A DNA stretch of 64,000 nucleotides from Valencia hispanica (GCA_963556495.2 OY747721.1:13894649-13958648); one strand, 5' to 3'. Counted from the stretch's first letter, positions 37,983 to 53,364 are shown. The notes: generated by a model not told the origin, from the letters alone. Program-made: numbers and translations.

Positions 37983-40235
37983 AATTCAATTCAATTCCAT
38001 TCAGTTTATTTATATAGCGCCAATTCACAACAGATGTCATCTCAAGGCACTTAACAAGAAGTCATTTCAATACATTTATACAAACATTCCAATCAGTTAA
38101 AAAGTTTCCTATTTAAGGAATCCCAACAGATTGCGTCAGTCATTGGCGTGAGGTTGGGCCCCGTTGATGCAGACTTTCCAACCACAGCAATCCTTCAGCA
38201 ATCCCTCATACTGAGCAAGCATGCAGCGACAGAGGAGAGGAAAAACTCTCCTTTAACAGGAAGAAACCTCCAACAGAACCAGGCTCAGTAGGAGCGGCCA
38301 TCTGCCACGACCGTTTGGGGGTTTGAGAAGACAGAGCAGAAACACAGAAGGAACAGAAGATCTGATATAAGAGAACTTTCTATGTTACAGAAAGTAAAAA
38401 GTTAATAACAGGACACAGTGGATGTTCAGTTACTGGGAGGATCATCCCAGTCGATGCCCCCCGTCCAACAGGGCATTGCAGCCAAGCAGGATACCAGACC
38501 AGGTATATCTTCTATGGAGAGAAAAACACTGAGAGAAAACAAAGTTAACAGTCGAAATAACAGAATGTACTGTAATACAACTGGAGAGTCGTAGGAGAAA
38601 AGGAAGTAGCAGAGTGAAGAAAATTGGTAAGTCTGTCCTCCAGCAGTCTAAGCTTATAGCAGCATAACTACAGAGATAGCTCAGGATAACCTTAGCCACT
38701 CTAACTATAAGCTTTATCAAAAAGGAAAGTTTTAAGCCTGGCCTTAAAAGTAAACAGAGTGTCTGCCTCACAGACTAAAGCTGGGAGCTGGTTCCACAGG
38801 AGAGGAGCCTGATAACTAAAAGATCTGCCTCCCATTCTACTTTTAGAAATCCTAGGAATTACAAGTAAACTTGCAGTCTGAGAGCGAAGTGCTCTGTTAG
38901 GAACATAAGGAACAATTAGATCTCTGATGTATGATGGAGCTTAATTATTAAGGGCTTTGTATGTAAGAAGAAGGATCTTAAATTCTATTCTGGATTTAAC
39001 AGGGAGCCAATGAATGGAAGCTAAAGCAGGAGAAATGTAATCTCTCTTTTTAATATTCATCAGAACTCTTGCTGCCGCATTTTGGATCAACTGAAGGCTT
39101 TTAATGGCATTTTGTGGACTACCTGATAGTAAAGAATTACAGTAGTCCAGCCTTGAGGTAACAAATGCATGGACTAGTTTCTCAGCATCACTCCGGGACA
39201 GGATGTTTCTAATTTTAGCAATATTCCGGAGGTGAAAGAAAGAAATCCTAGAAACCTGTTTAATATGGGATTTAAATGTCAAGTCTCGGTCAAAAATAAC
39301 GCCGAGGTTCTTTACTTTATTACTGGGGGCCAATTTAATGCCATCCAGATGAAGTGATTGACTAATCAGTTTCTGTTTAAGAACTTCTGGTCCAAAGACA
39401 GCAACTTCTGTTTTGTCAGAATTTAAAAGCAAAAAGTTTAGGGTCATCCATGTTTTTATGTCTTCCAGACATGCCTGTAATCTACCTAACTGACTGGGTT
39501 CATCAGGATTTATGGATAAATATAGTTGTGTATCATCTGGATAGCTGTGGAAATTTATCCCATGCTGTCTAATGATTCTACCAATTGGGAGCATATATAT
39601 GATGAACAGAATTGGTCCAAGCACAGAACCCTGTGGAACTCCACAAGTAACCCTTGAGAGTGAAGAAGATTTATCATTTAGATGAACAAACTGGAATCTA
39701 TCAGACAAATATGATTTAAACCAGCCTAGTGCTGTTCCTTTGATCCCTGCAACATGTTCAAGCCTTTCTAAGAGAATATTATGATCGACTGTGTCAAAAG
39801 CAGCACTGAGATCTAACAAAACCAGAACAGACACAAGTACATTATCTGAGGCCATGAGAATATCCTTAGTAACCTTCACCAGTGCTGTTTCAGTGCAATG
39901 ATGAGCTCTAAAACCTGACTGAAACTCTTCAAACAGCTCGTTACTGTTTAGATGCTCACAGACTTGATTAGCAACAATTTTCTCAAGGACTTTGGATAAG
40001 AAAGGAAGGTTAGATATAGGTCTGTAATTCACTAAGTCATCTTGATCAAGGGAAGGTTTCTTGAGTAAAGATTTAATTACAGCTATTTTAAATTCCTGTG
40101 GTACGTATCCGTTTACTAAGGATAGATTCATCATATCCAAAATGGGGCCAGGAACCAAATGGAACACTTCTTTAAATAATTGGGAAGTCATGGATAAGTC
40201 ATTAAAAGATCCTCAACACATTCATCAAGTATATA
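37983..40235 (-). mobile_element. L2/CR1-type LINE, 5'-truncated, antisense to kcnma1
   Basis: Non-LTR retrotransposon inserted on the minus strand. The 3' end is at 37983, with the tail repeat AATTCAATTCAATTCCATTC followed by TTTATTTATATAGCGCC, the usual 3' hallmark of this fish LINE group. The 5' part is missing: homology fades near 40235, with only the reverse-transcriptase half of ORF2 left. It sits in the intron directly before the S1 exon of kcnma1, about 90-130 bp from the splice acceptor, leaving the pyrimidine tract untouched. Confidence 0.88.
38701..40191 (-). pseudogene. LINE reverse transcriptase ORF, one nonsense codon
   Basis: Reverse transcriptase of a non-LTR retrotransposon, needed for target-primed reverse transcription. 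Reading from 40191: NYRPISNLPFLSKVLEK, FQSGFRAHHCTETALVKVT, VLLDLSAAFDTVDHNILLER (first catalytic Asp), GVPQGSVLGPILF, then FHSYPDDTQLYLS. The usual active-site YADD is YPDD here. The frame stays open to 38944, has one stop (38941-38943), and continues in the same frame with APSYIRDLIVPYVPNRALRS to a stop at 38701-38703 after FKARLKTFLFDKAYS. No endonuclease domain because of 5' truncation. Non-functional. Confidence 0.9.
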
Positions 40236-40326
40236 AGTAGAACATAAATTAAGAAATCAATTAATGTTATCACTAATTACAACCTCTGTGATTTTATTAA
40301 GTTGGTGTTTCTCTCTTGTTTTCTAG

Positions 40327-40388
40327 GTAGTGCTCGTGTTTGTTCTCAGCATTGGAGCCCTTGTAATATACTTCATAGATTCTTCTGA
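40327..40388 (+). CDS. kcnma1: BK channel alpha subunit, exon encoding S1
   Basis: Internal exon of the large-conductance Ca2+/voltage-gated K+ channel (Slo1). It encodes 20 codons plus two bases, reading VVLVFVLSIGALVIYFIDSS, the S1 transmembrane helix of the voltage-sensor domain in the plasma membrane. It equals human Slo1 residues about 116-135 with one clear change (A121 to V). The acceptor is a pyrimidine-rich TTGTTTTCTAG ending at 40326 and the donor is GAgtaagt at 40389. The reading frame enters in phase 0 and leaves in phase 2, and the split codon is completed by the next exon as GAT (Asp; Asn in human). An antisense LINE ends only about 100 bp upstream. The preceding exon (S0 and linker) is not found in the window. 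The identification is very secure; the choice between the a and b fish paralogues is not possible here. Confidence 0.96.
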
Positions 40389-40734
40389 GTAAGTATAATG
40401 TCTAATGAATTATCATCACATTTCTTAAAGCTGCTCTAGCTTGTATGTCTCTACGTGTTAGGCAGTCCAAAGCAAGATATTAGTAATAATATGTAGACTT
40501 TGGAAGGTTTAACATTATTTTGCTTATCCTTAGTTTAGATCTAGAGTTTAGATCTTGCTGTAACTCTACTGACCGCACTTGGTCTGACAACTGATGGAAG
40601 TAGAGTACCAGAAAAATCAAATGACATGCTAGACAGTTTCTATCAACCATGTGCATAAATATCACAATATTTTTAGGTTTTTCTGCATTTAAATAATTTA
40701 TTTTTCTATGGTGGGAAGACTATACAACAAATAA

Positions 40735-42480
40735 CTTCAACAAATATATAAAATAAAAATGTGGTGCACAAGTTTGAATTTATTACATATTTATTCTAAT
40801 CCAAAGAACGCTGGCTCAAATATATACAATATATTTGGTTTCATGCTCCTTAGCAATTTTACTTTTTTTTTCTGTGTCCATTCTTAGCATTTCCAGCATA
40901 TACCACAGAGAAGCTGGTTGCCAACAAGTTTAAAGACAATTTCATTCAACAAAAAGGATGTCATAAGATTGTATCCTAACTGTTTAATTGACTTTATTAA
41001 ATCGAAAATGCATCCGGCATCAAAGTAAATCAACCACATATGTGTTGTAGGAACTTGTGTTTCTATGACCTTGAGCCAACCAACAAACTTTTAAGCCTTT
41101 TACAGAGAGGTTGGTCAATATGTTTTAGGTCAGGGTAATTCCGGAAGCTAAACTACAGTATGCATTATCCATTCCAAAGGCAGATTTAAGTGTGTTTGGG
41201 TTCATTGTCCTGTCCTCTTCTTAATTCAATGCTCCATTGTGACTGGCGCCTGAACAGACCCACATTTGTGGCCCTGGCGGAGGTCTGTGCTCTCTGAGTG
41301 CCTCTGTAGTTTTAATTTAAAACATGCCTTTTTTTTAAACACTGCCTGAAAATAGGCAGAAAAGTCCCATGCCCCGTTAGAAAATAAAACATACTTTAGC
41401 CTACCTGAAGTCCTTAGTCGCTATGTTTATCTTTTTCTTCCTCATTAAAGCCACTGAAGTCGTCTTCTACAGTGTCTTTGTCCTCTTAAAGCTTTTATTG
41501 TCTTTTTACAATAACTCAGTTCTTCGCGCTGCCTCCTCCAACGTCTCACCATCGATTCATTGATGTCAAGCTTATGTGCAGTAGGTCCATTTCCTTCTTT
41601 GACGGCCAGTTCGATTGCCTTTAACTTAAAAGCTGTATCATATGCGTTTCTGTGTGTGTTTTCCATGATGAGGATGTGTGCATGAAAACTACCAGTCGTG
41701 TCTTCTTCGCCGCCGCATAATCTTTTCCCACATGTCTGTCTCACTTTTACGCTTCCTGCTATAGTGCCCCCCGAAGGCCGTTAGCCAGTAAAAAAATCTA
41801 TAAGTTAGCTTCATCGTTGTACGTCCAAAGCATGTGAAAAAAGTAGCGACTTATAGTCCGAAAATTATGGAGTTCTATTTAGCTGTATACGTAGCATTGT
41901 ACATTTTCTTCCAGGCTGATGTCTTAAGATGTCCAATATTTAAACTTAATGTTCTTTCCTCACGATGCCATCCATTTTGCTAAGTGCACAAGTCCCTCCT
42001 GCTGCAAAACACCGCATGCAGGGAGGCTGCAATTCTGTACTTCACAGTTGTGAAAGTTTACTCAGGCTTGCACGTTTCCCCCTTTTTCCTCCAAATGTTA
42101 CTATGGCCATTTTGAACAAACACTTCTATTTTGATTACATCAGACCACGGGGCATGTTTGTCATTGAGTGTATTTACAAACTGTAATCTGACTTTTATGT
42201 TTCTTTTGGAGAAATAGCTTTTTCCTGGGTAAGTGGTATTTTAGCCCATGTTGGTAAAGGACTTGTTTCAGTGTGGGTAATGATACTCTTTTACCAGATC
42301 CAGCCAGGATCTTCATAAGGTATTTTGCTTTTGTCCTGGAGAAGATTTTCAAATTTCATTTCATTTCTGGACTGAAGAACCTGTCTGCTTTTTGCCCAGT
42401 AGGGCAGCTGGACATTACCAGTGTTTATAGCATGGTATCATTCAAAAAAGCAGTGTGTTTGAGGTTTTGCCCTAAATAGA
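40735..42480 (-). mobile_element. degenerate Tc1 element split by a pogo-like copy
   Basis: The left end near 40752, GTGGTGCACAAGTTTGAATT, resembles the end of the related relic at 43992. Minus-strand translation of 42161-42352 gives AKYLMKILAGSGKRVSLPTL and KQVLYQHGLKYHLPRKKLFL, the second helix-turn-helix region of Tc1 transposases. 41160-41280 resembles the catalytic half. The middle is occupied by the pogo-like element 41395-41870. Right end not found. Confidence 0.6.
41395..41870 (-). mobile_element. pogo-like transposon fragment with intact DNA-binding domain
   Basis: The terminus at 41838-41870 (read backwards: CCATAATTTTCGGACTATAA then GTCGCTAC) belongs to the family seen at 2304 and 25083. 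From ATG at 41666 the frame reads MENTHRNAYDTAFKLKAIEL, AVKEGNGPTAHKLDINESMV and RRWRRQREELSYCKK, a helix-turn-helix DNA-binding domain of pogo/Tigger type. The frame runs to 41445. The catalytic DDE domain is missing, so the element could only be moved in trans, if at all. Similarity to the copy at 2291 extends to about 41395. Confidence 0.75.
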
Positions 42481-43990
42481 TGCGCAGGTGTGCATTTAAT
42501 GTGCATATCTGATTTCACCTTTATTTGAGCTTTTATAATAATAATTTGAACCTTGCAGGAACTGGAGAAACTCCACTATAAATTCAACCTTTTCTCTTCT
42601 GATTCTTTTTTAATGAAATTTATTGATGCAAAAATCATTCCTGCAAAACAAAAGAATGTTTAAAATCTGTAATTAAAAGCCTAAAAAGAATAACGCATCC
42701 ATGCCCATGGTGATTGTTCGCAATGTTTTAGTGGCACTTATGAACACTTAACTGCTGCTCGTAATCATAAACGTCATATCTATAAGTAATTATTTATATT
42801 GCAGTATACTTTAAAACACTTAGTTCTTGGTATATGTCTATCTGTTCTCCAGTTTTATCAAACACTCTTTCAGGTCAATCGTTATGTGGTCTCTGCTAAC
42901 ATGCAGTCACTGCCTTGATAAAATCTGCTCGATCGCCGTCATAACCAGATTGGCCTTTTCAAACCGGCAGGAATGCCCGATTTCCTCTTCAAAACAATTG
43001 CCATCACTCTTCAGACCAAAGGAAGTGAAAATGTCCTTTCAGCCACATGCTCTATAGCACACTGTTACTGCAGTCTGATACTGCAGGAGCAGGAAGTGCC
43101 ATTAACAAGCAGGGCAAAATACACAAAGATAAAAGCTTTTTTATCAGAGCCAGAGGGAGAACCTTCCTGCTGGGAGCAATGTTAATGTGGCAGAGAGGAG
43201 AAAATGTGCTTTAAGCCTGTATAATCAGGCTTTAAAGTCCAGAGGGTAGGCACACAGGTTATTTTTTTATTTCATAAGATCACTTGCAGCACAGGATTGG
43301 GCTCATTTTGTTGTGGTTTTGCAGGCATGATCTCATTTCATTATCCTGACAAGCTCAGGTAGAGTTACATCCTAAGTGAAGCCACCTGTGGCTTCTATTC
43401 TCAGATCTTGCCTCTAGTGTCTTTGATAAAGCCTGACCTTCAGCCTGTGTCTTAACCTCATGTCATTAGTTAAGAATAATGCTGCAGCAGCACCAGTGGC
43501 TTACATTTTAATATAGATGTTTCATCTTAGTTCTTATTTAGTCTTGATTAAGACTTTTCTGTTCCAGCTGTACTTATTCTCTGTGTGTTGGAATAGCAAG
43601 CCCAAAATTTGGCATTTGGTCAGGTTTTTTTCTTTTCTTCTTTTGGAAGAGCCAGCCAACTATAACAGTTCCAGCCCTGATTCTCTCGGTAATTAGTCCT
43701 GTGAGGTTACTGTGGCTGTTTTATGACGGCCAGCCTGACCTGATGGGTGGAGACGCAGAGGAGACATAAGCACAGCGGACCCACTTAGAGAAGATTCAGA
43801 GCAGAACTTAAAACACGCACAACAGAAAACATGAGCCCAGTGGTTCCAGCTTAATCTCATAAATACAGTTAACTTATACTCATCATGGGCAAGAATATCA
43901 AATAATATAGAGCTAATAAAGACACATTAGATATTTGTATTTTTCCAGGATGGATGGATTATACCACGACTTCAAGGATGTTTAGAAAGT
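42481..43990. other. kcnma1 intron, nothing recognised
   Basis: No repeat family identified. 42860-43190 is less AT-rich and has two short open frames but no splice sites or motif, so no gene is called. Confidence 0.4.
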
Positions 43991-44730
43991 AGAATTGGGT
44001 GCACAAGATTGACTTTATTGTGGATAATTTCTGATGAACATGGGGTGAAAATTATAACAACAAGCTCAAATATATAAGTATAATTCCACTTAGTTGACAT
44101 ATGCTCTTTAGCAAGTTGCAGAAAACCTGGAACATTTATTTATTTATTTGTTTTGTAGAACAAGGTCCTTGCTTAATTCTGATGGGATACTCACCCACTC
44201 TTATAAGAATCGGTTTGGTTGGTTGCCTGACACAGACCTGGCTTTTAAGCATAGTCCATACATTTTGAGGGGTCAGGGTTGGGGTCAGTTCCATTCCAGA
44301 AGATTAACGTTATTGTGCTTTATCCATTCCAAAACTAGGTTATAATGTGTGTTTGGGATCATTGTCCTGTTTTCTTCTTTATGCAATGCACCAGTACCAC
44401 TGGTACCTAAACAGGACCACAGCATAATGCTGAAACCCCCATGCTTGACAGTTGGTACAGTGTTTTTTTGTTTGTTTAAAAACCTACTCTTGACTCATCT
44501 AAGCATCCTGCTTAAAGGTATGGTCCAATAATATTTAAAAGTCTGTTAAAAACGGTTTTTAAATGTAGCTGTGTTGTTTGTTCAGGCTGTGAGAGAGAGC
44601 AAGACTTGCAATAGTCTTGCAATAGATAACACAATCTAGCAACATTTTAGATTTTGGAAATTTTGGTAGCCTTTCAGAAATCCTAGAATTAAGGGAAGGT
44701 CTACACTTTCTAGTATATATGTACTTAGAC

Positions 44731-46602
44731 TATGGAAAGCCGTTTGAGCATTTATTATATATCTTTGATATCCAACTCTAAATCCATGTACTAGTACACA
44801 CTTCGTCCTCACTAGTAAAACAATTTGGCACACTAGTATAATGACTAGGGTGTATTAGTATAACGACTGTGTCTTACTTGTCATGTTTTTTCCACTACTA
44901 GTGCTACTTTTGGACTACTAGTGTGCGATCAAACCTTACTAGTAAACTGCTGTGCAGCACTACTGACACTACTAGACCCAACTAGTAGGCATGTGTCACG
45001 CTCTAGTAGCCTCCTGGACACTACTAGTAGCGCAAAAATACCCACTAGTAGCACTAGCAAGGCATTTTGACCTCACTAGAGGTACTGGTAAGAGACAAAA
45101 TGTCCACTAGTAGTACTAGTGGAGTGGTTTCTTTCTTAATAGTGCTACTAGTAACAACGAAGATGCTCACTAGTAGTACTAGTGAAAGCTAAAATATCCA
45201 CTAGTGGTACTAGTGAGGATGTGTTTTACCTTACTAGTAAAACTAGTAAAAGCCAAACAGTCTACTAGTAGCACTAGTGAGACTTTTATCATATTAATAG
45301 TACTACAAGAAAAGGCCAAAATGTCTACTAGTGCTACTTGTGAGGCATGTTTAACTTTACTAATACTACTAGTAAGGGCCAAAATGTGCACTAGTAGCAC
45401 TAGTAAGTGGTAAAATATCCACTAGTAGCACAAGTAGGGGACTTTTACACCTTACTAGTAGTACTAGTGACATCAAAAATGCTCACTAGTGTTACTAGTG
45501 GCAAGGTTTTGTTTTTTACTAGTGTAACTAGTAGAAGAAAGTTTGTCTCACTAGTGAGCTTCTGAATGTCACATGTAAAGGCTTTGGCTGTACTAGTGCG
45601 CATCTGCCCATCACTAGTTCTCAACTAGCTTGCCACTAGTATGCAATTACACACTACTAGTGCGTGACTACACACTACTAGTGCAACATTTCTGTAACAT
45701 GTGAGACATTTCTGCACACTAGTAGGACAACTTTGGCATACTAGTAGGACAGCTACAGCTTACTAGTGAGGCAAAACTTTGCACAAGTTGACATCTGTAT
45801 GCTCTAGTACTACTAATGCAGCACTAGATGTTAACTAGTAGAAATTTATAATGTCACTAGTAGCACTAGTGGTACAGAATAGTCAACTAGTGCACAGTTT
45901 TGCCTCACTAGTAAGATGTAAGATGACATCATGTTTCCAAACGACTATTTTAAGTGTTCAGGACAGTGAATAATTATGAAGCATAGGCATACACTTGAAT
46001 CTGAATGTCAAATTCATTATATAATCGACAAACAACCATTGTAGGTTATGTAAAAAGGTAAGACTACCAGTTACAATTACAATTTTCTCTTTCCCAATCA
46101 GCACTAGTGGTTATTTGCTGTCGCAGCTTCAACTTCCTCATGATGAGAAAGAGATGCCTATAACATAATCATTAATCATTTTCCTCTCAGAGATATATTA
46201 GTATGACTTAATTCATCATCTATATAGTATATATACATATAATAGTTATTTTTTATTATATTAATTATCATTATTGTTATTGCCAACAACAACAGTTAAA
46301 GTTCATCAGGCTTTATAGGGTTACATTTTAGCTGGGTGCAATTCTTTCTGAAAAGCCAATAGCAAGAAGTTTCAGTCCATGCTGTCCACACCTCCTTATA
46401 GCATTTTATTGAATTAATTTGAGTAGTGCTACTAGTGGACAGTTGAACCCTTACTTGTACTACTGGTGGACATGTTTGCCTTCACTAGTAGCACTCATAA
46501 GATCCTAAATTGTCTTACTAGTGAGGATGAAGTGTGTACTAGTACATGGATTTAAAGTTGGATATCAAACATATATAATAAATGCTCAAACGGCTTTCCA
46601 TA
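44731..46602. mobile_element. 1.87-kb inverted-repeat element packed with ACTAGT
   Basis: Both ends carry an inverted repeat of about 96 bp (44731-44826 and 46507-46602) starting TATGGAAAGCCGTTTGAGCA with only four mismatches by eye. The direct word TAGAC flanks both sides (44726-44730 and 46604-46608), perhaps TAGACTA, so a target duplication of 5-7 bp is likely though the exact edge is ambiguous by 1-3 bases. The interior has no credible open frame and contains about 50 exact ACTAGT hexamers. It is a non-autonomous DNA transposon of unknown superfamily. Confidence 0.8.
44780..45915. repeat. ACTAGT palindrome array
   Basis: I count about 45 exact ACTAGT hexamers in 1.1 kb, often as pairs 6-9 bp apart (ACTAGTAGTACTAGT, ACTAGTAGCACTAGT). 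The pairs recur every 50-65 bp, embedded in variable text with shared words such as GCCAAAATGT. Random expectation is about one per 4 kb; the remaining 62 kb of the window shows only about half a dozen. The pattern resembles a diverged tandem repeat of about 60 bp in which the palindrome has been kept or re-created. Confidence 0.9.
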
Positions 46603-47690
46603 ATAGACTACCGTTTCAGTAATGCTAGCAGCGCTAGCAGTGCTAATCATTTATCACAAGATGTTAAAGACAGCTCAAAATGTCAGCTAAGTAGTTATTT
46701 TGCCCTTGTTTAAGAATAAATGTATAACCATTTTTTACAGGGACTGCTCTCCTACACAAGGTGTGACATCGGCACTGCTCCTAATATGAATGCATAATCA
46801 CCGGTCCTGGCAGACAACCTATATAAAAATATTGTCTATGCTGTTCTTAGATCTTCTAATCGTTTTAAAAAGAAATCAAAATTATAACATGATTGTCCTA
46901 TTGGAACACGCTACTGTGTTCAAGTTTCAATCATTTAGGTGTTGATTGTGGTGACGAGGAGGAATTCCTTCTTCATTTCATTTATTTTGTGCAAATTGTT
47001 GGTACCTCTGGCTTTGAGAGGAACCCTAAGGATGATGCTACCAAAACCGTGCTCACCAGTTGATGCAGTGTTCCTAAGTTGCAAAGCCTCTCCTCCAAAA
47101 ATTCTTCATCATAGTGGCCAGTTGGCTCAATATTTGTCTTGTCAGAACATAATACTTTTGTCCATGTGTCCAGCTGCAAATTTCAATTAAGTTGGAAGGT
47201 GTTGAATTTATAGCCTTGGCATCTTTTTGGTCAGGAACACAGTCCATCCATTGTCTTATAAAACTGTCTTCATTGTGGACAATGATCCTGGTTGTCCAGC
47301 TTATTTTATATTTATTTTCTTGTGAGGGTGACATGTTGTGTCAGATGCTTTAAACTTAGACACAACTCTGTATTCTAACAGGAACATTATCCCAGACATG
47401 AAAGCTGATCTTTTTGCCCTATGCCTAAATGCTGCATCTTTGCCAGAAAGTTGAACAACTAAAATAAGTTTTACCAATTCTAATAAGAAGGATGGTCAGA
47501 TTTTCTGCCAGAATTATGCCAGAAGCTTGTTGATGGCTACAAAGAGTGTGTGGCTGAAGTGGAACTAGCTAAGAGCCAATTAACCTAATTGCAGTGGGAG
47601 TATATGAATGCATTGAGTCTGTACACCTTATTTTTACCCTGTGTTGAATAAAGTATATATGCAAGAAATTCAGACTTGTGCACCCAATCC

Positions 47691-48529
47691 AGGTTTTATT
47701 ATTCATTGATGTTTTACGTTCTTTAATCAGTCCCCACTGAAATAAGAACATGCCTTTAAAAGCCCTAAAGTAATAAATTATTGTACACTGAATCTAGTTT
47801 TTGCTTAGTTTAACAATAAAATCAAGTGCTGATTACCTGTTCTCTTCTAGGTAGTAACATTACAGACATAAATCCAATAATCAGTTTAATTTGTTAACCA
47901 TAAATAAACATTGTGCTGTAGTTGCCACACTTGTTAGTCTGTGAGGGGATGAAAGTTAGCCAAAGCCTATCACACAGTAATGATCCAACATTGCCTTGTG
48001 CAAATATAGTTTAAGGTTACAAACAAATAACATTTGAAGTCATTAGGAGGCAATGAAAGTCTTTGACATTAGGTTGTAATAATCAGAGGAATGTTACAGT
48101 GGGAGTGTGAGATGAGTGCTTCTGTGAGCAAGAAGAGGTTCCGATCCATATCGGGATTAATTCTGTTCCCAACTCAGCCTGGAACGCAATTATGCTGCTC
48201 TGCAGGTCTGTCTCCATTGTACGCTCTGTCACCCAGCAATAAAAAGGATTTGCAAGGATGAAGTGTCATTACTGTAAATGAGAGACTATTCTTAGAAGTG
48301 GCAGAAAGAGGTTTTGCTTCTGTATCTCTTTTTATAGCTATTTTTTATAGATATTGGTGTAACTTTGTTGTTGCACCAAGGTATTTCCTTAGCTTTCTGT
48401 AATAAGACCAACAGAAACAGAATAGCGAAAAGTGTCTTACTGTCGTCCAACACAAGCTGTTGTTCACCTTTTCATTTTAGAACAGGATTGGTTTTTCTAG
48501 TTTTTCCACAACTGCCAATTATGTAAGAA
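47691..48529. other. kcnma1 intron, nothing recognised
   Basis: AT-rich; no feature supported. Confidence 0.4.
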
Positions 48530-48760
48530 TCTCTTTTACCATACCATACCATACCAATTTATTTATAAAGCACATTTCTACACAGCCGAGGCTGACCAAA
48601 GTGCTGTACAGTATTAAAAACATATACAACCAAACACTCAAAAGAAATATTAAAATAGCACAGTGAATACCATAAAATAACAAAATAAAATAAAACAGGG
48701 ACATAGCAGACTAGGCCAAATTAAAAGACAAAGAATAAAAATGAGCCTTCAGGCTTTTAG
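48530..48760 (-). mobile_element. LINE 3' end
   Basis: The tail repeat ACCATACCATACCATACC at about 48539 followed by AATTTATTTATAAAGCAC and GGCTGACCAAAGTGCTGTAC is the reverse complement of a LINE 3' terminus with pentanucleotide tail. Adjacent A-rich sequence to about 48760 and possibly 48960 may belong to it; no coding part recognised. Confidence 0.6.
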
Positions 48761-48960
48761 AACATAAAGCTGCTTTCTGTTTTAGATTCATAACTGTCAC
48801 ACACTTATAAAATAACTTAGCATAGCGTACAATGCAAAACAAACATTTAGCACAACTACAATACAGAAAAGGAGATCTGGCCTCATGACCAAGGCAGTAA
48901 AAAACTTTCTTTGGAGTTTTGTGCTGTATCCTAAAATTCCACACAGCTTCCCAGCAGCCA

Positions 48961-51493
<2,533 letters not shown>

Positions 51494-51978
51494 TAGACGG
51501 GTGAGAAGCTGAGTATATCTGGTTCTGCCTTCTTGTACAGCAGATCAGTAGAAAAGATTTTCAACACACAAATATTAGCCTACTGAAAAGTGTGTCCATG
51601 CATTGTACAGTATTTGAATTCAATATACTATTTGCTTTATTGGTGGCATTTAGTTTGTCCATGTGTCTCCAATCAGTCAGTCAGTCAGTCTATTCTGTTT
51701 TCCATTATTTTGGCTGGATAAAGCACTCTGTGAACAGCCATCTTGTTTTCCTTCCACTAACTTTTCAATAATACATTATGCTTGGATACACCCCTCTGTG
51801 TAGGCCCTAACATGACATGACATTTATCTATTATAAATATATTTTTATTTTCAAATTTAGTAATTTCTTGAAAATTAACAGAAATAAATGCTTTAAATAC
51901 ATAACTCTGTGTAACGAAACTATATAATTTCCCTCTTTTTCAACTGAATGACTTTGATCTACATATATTTAAAATTAA

Positions 51979-53364
<1,386 letters not shown>

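Larger units (their letters stand above)
43992..47690 (-). mobile_element. old Tc1-like element split by the ACTAGT element
   Basis: Ends: GAATTGGGTGCACAAGATTG at 43992 and, read backwards from 47690, GGATTGGGTGCACAAGTCTG. Minus-strand remnants of a Tc1 transposase lie on both arms. 46982-47179 gives LDTWTKVLCSDKTNIEPTGH, the first-Asp region. 44340-44460 parallels the following catalytic part (GATCATTGTCCTG, CACAGCATAATGCTG). Together the two arms are near 1.8 kb, so the intervening 1.9 kb is an insertion. Confidence 0.7.

Noticed and set aside
42860..43190. Region of higher complexity considered as a conserved exon
   Set aside because: Two short overlapping frames without splice sites or motif; conservation could not be judged without a comparison.
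45179..45413. Open frames on both strands inside the ACTAGT array
   Set aside because: Repetitive translation of the tandem unit; ACTAGT itself contributes no stop in these frames.
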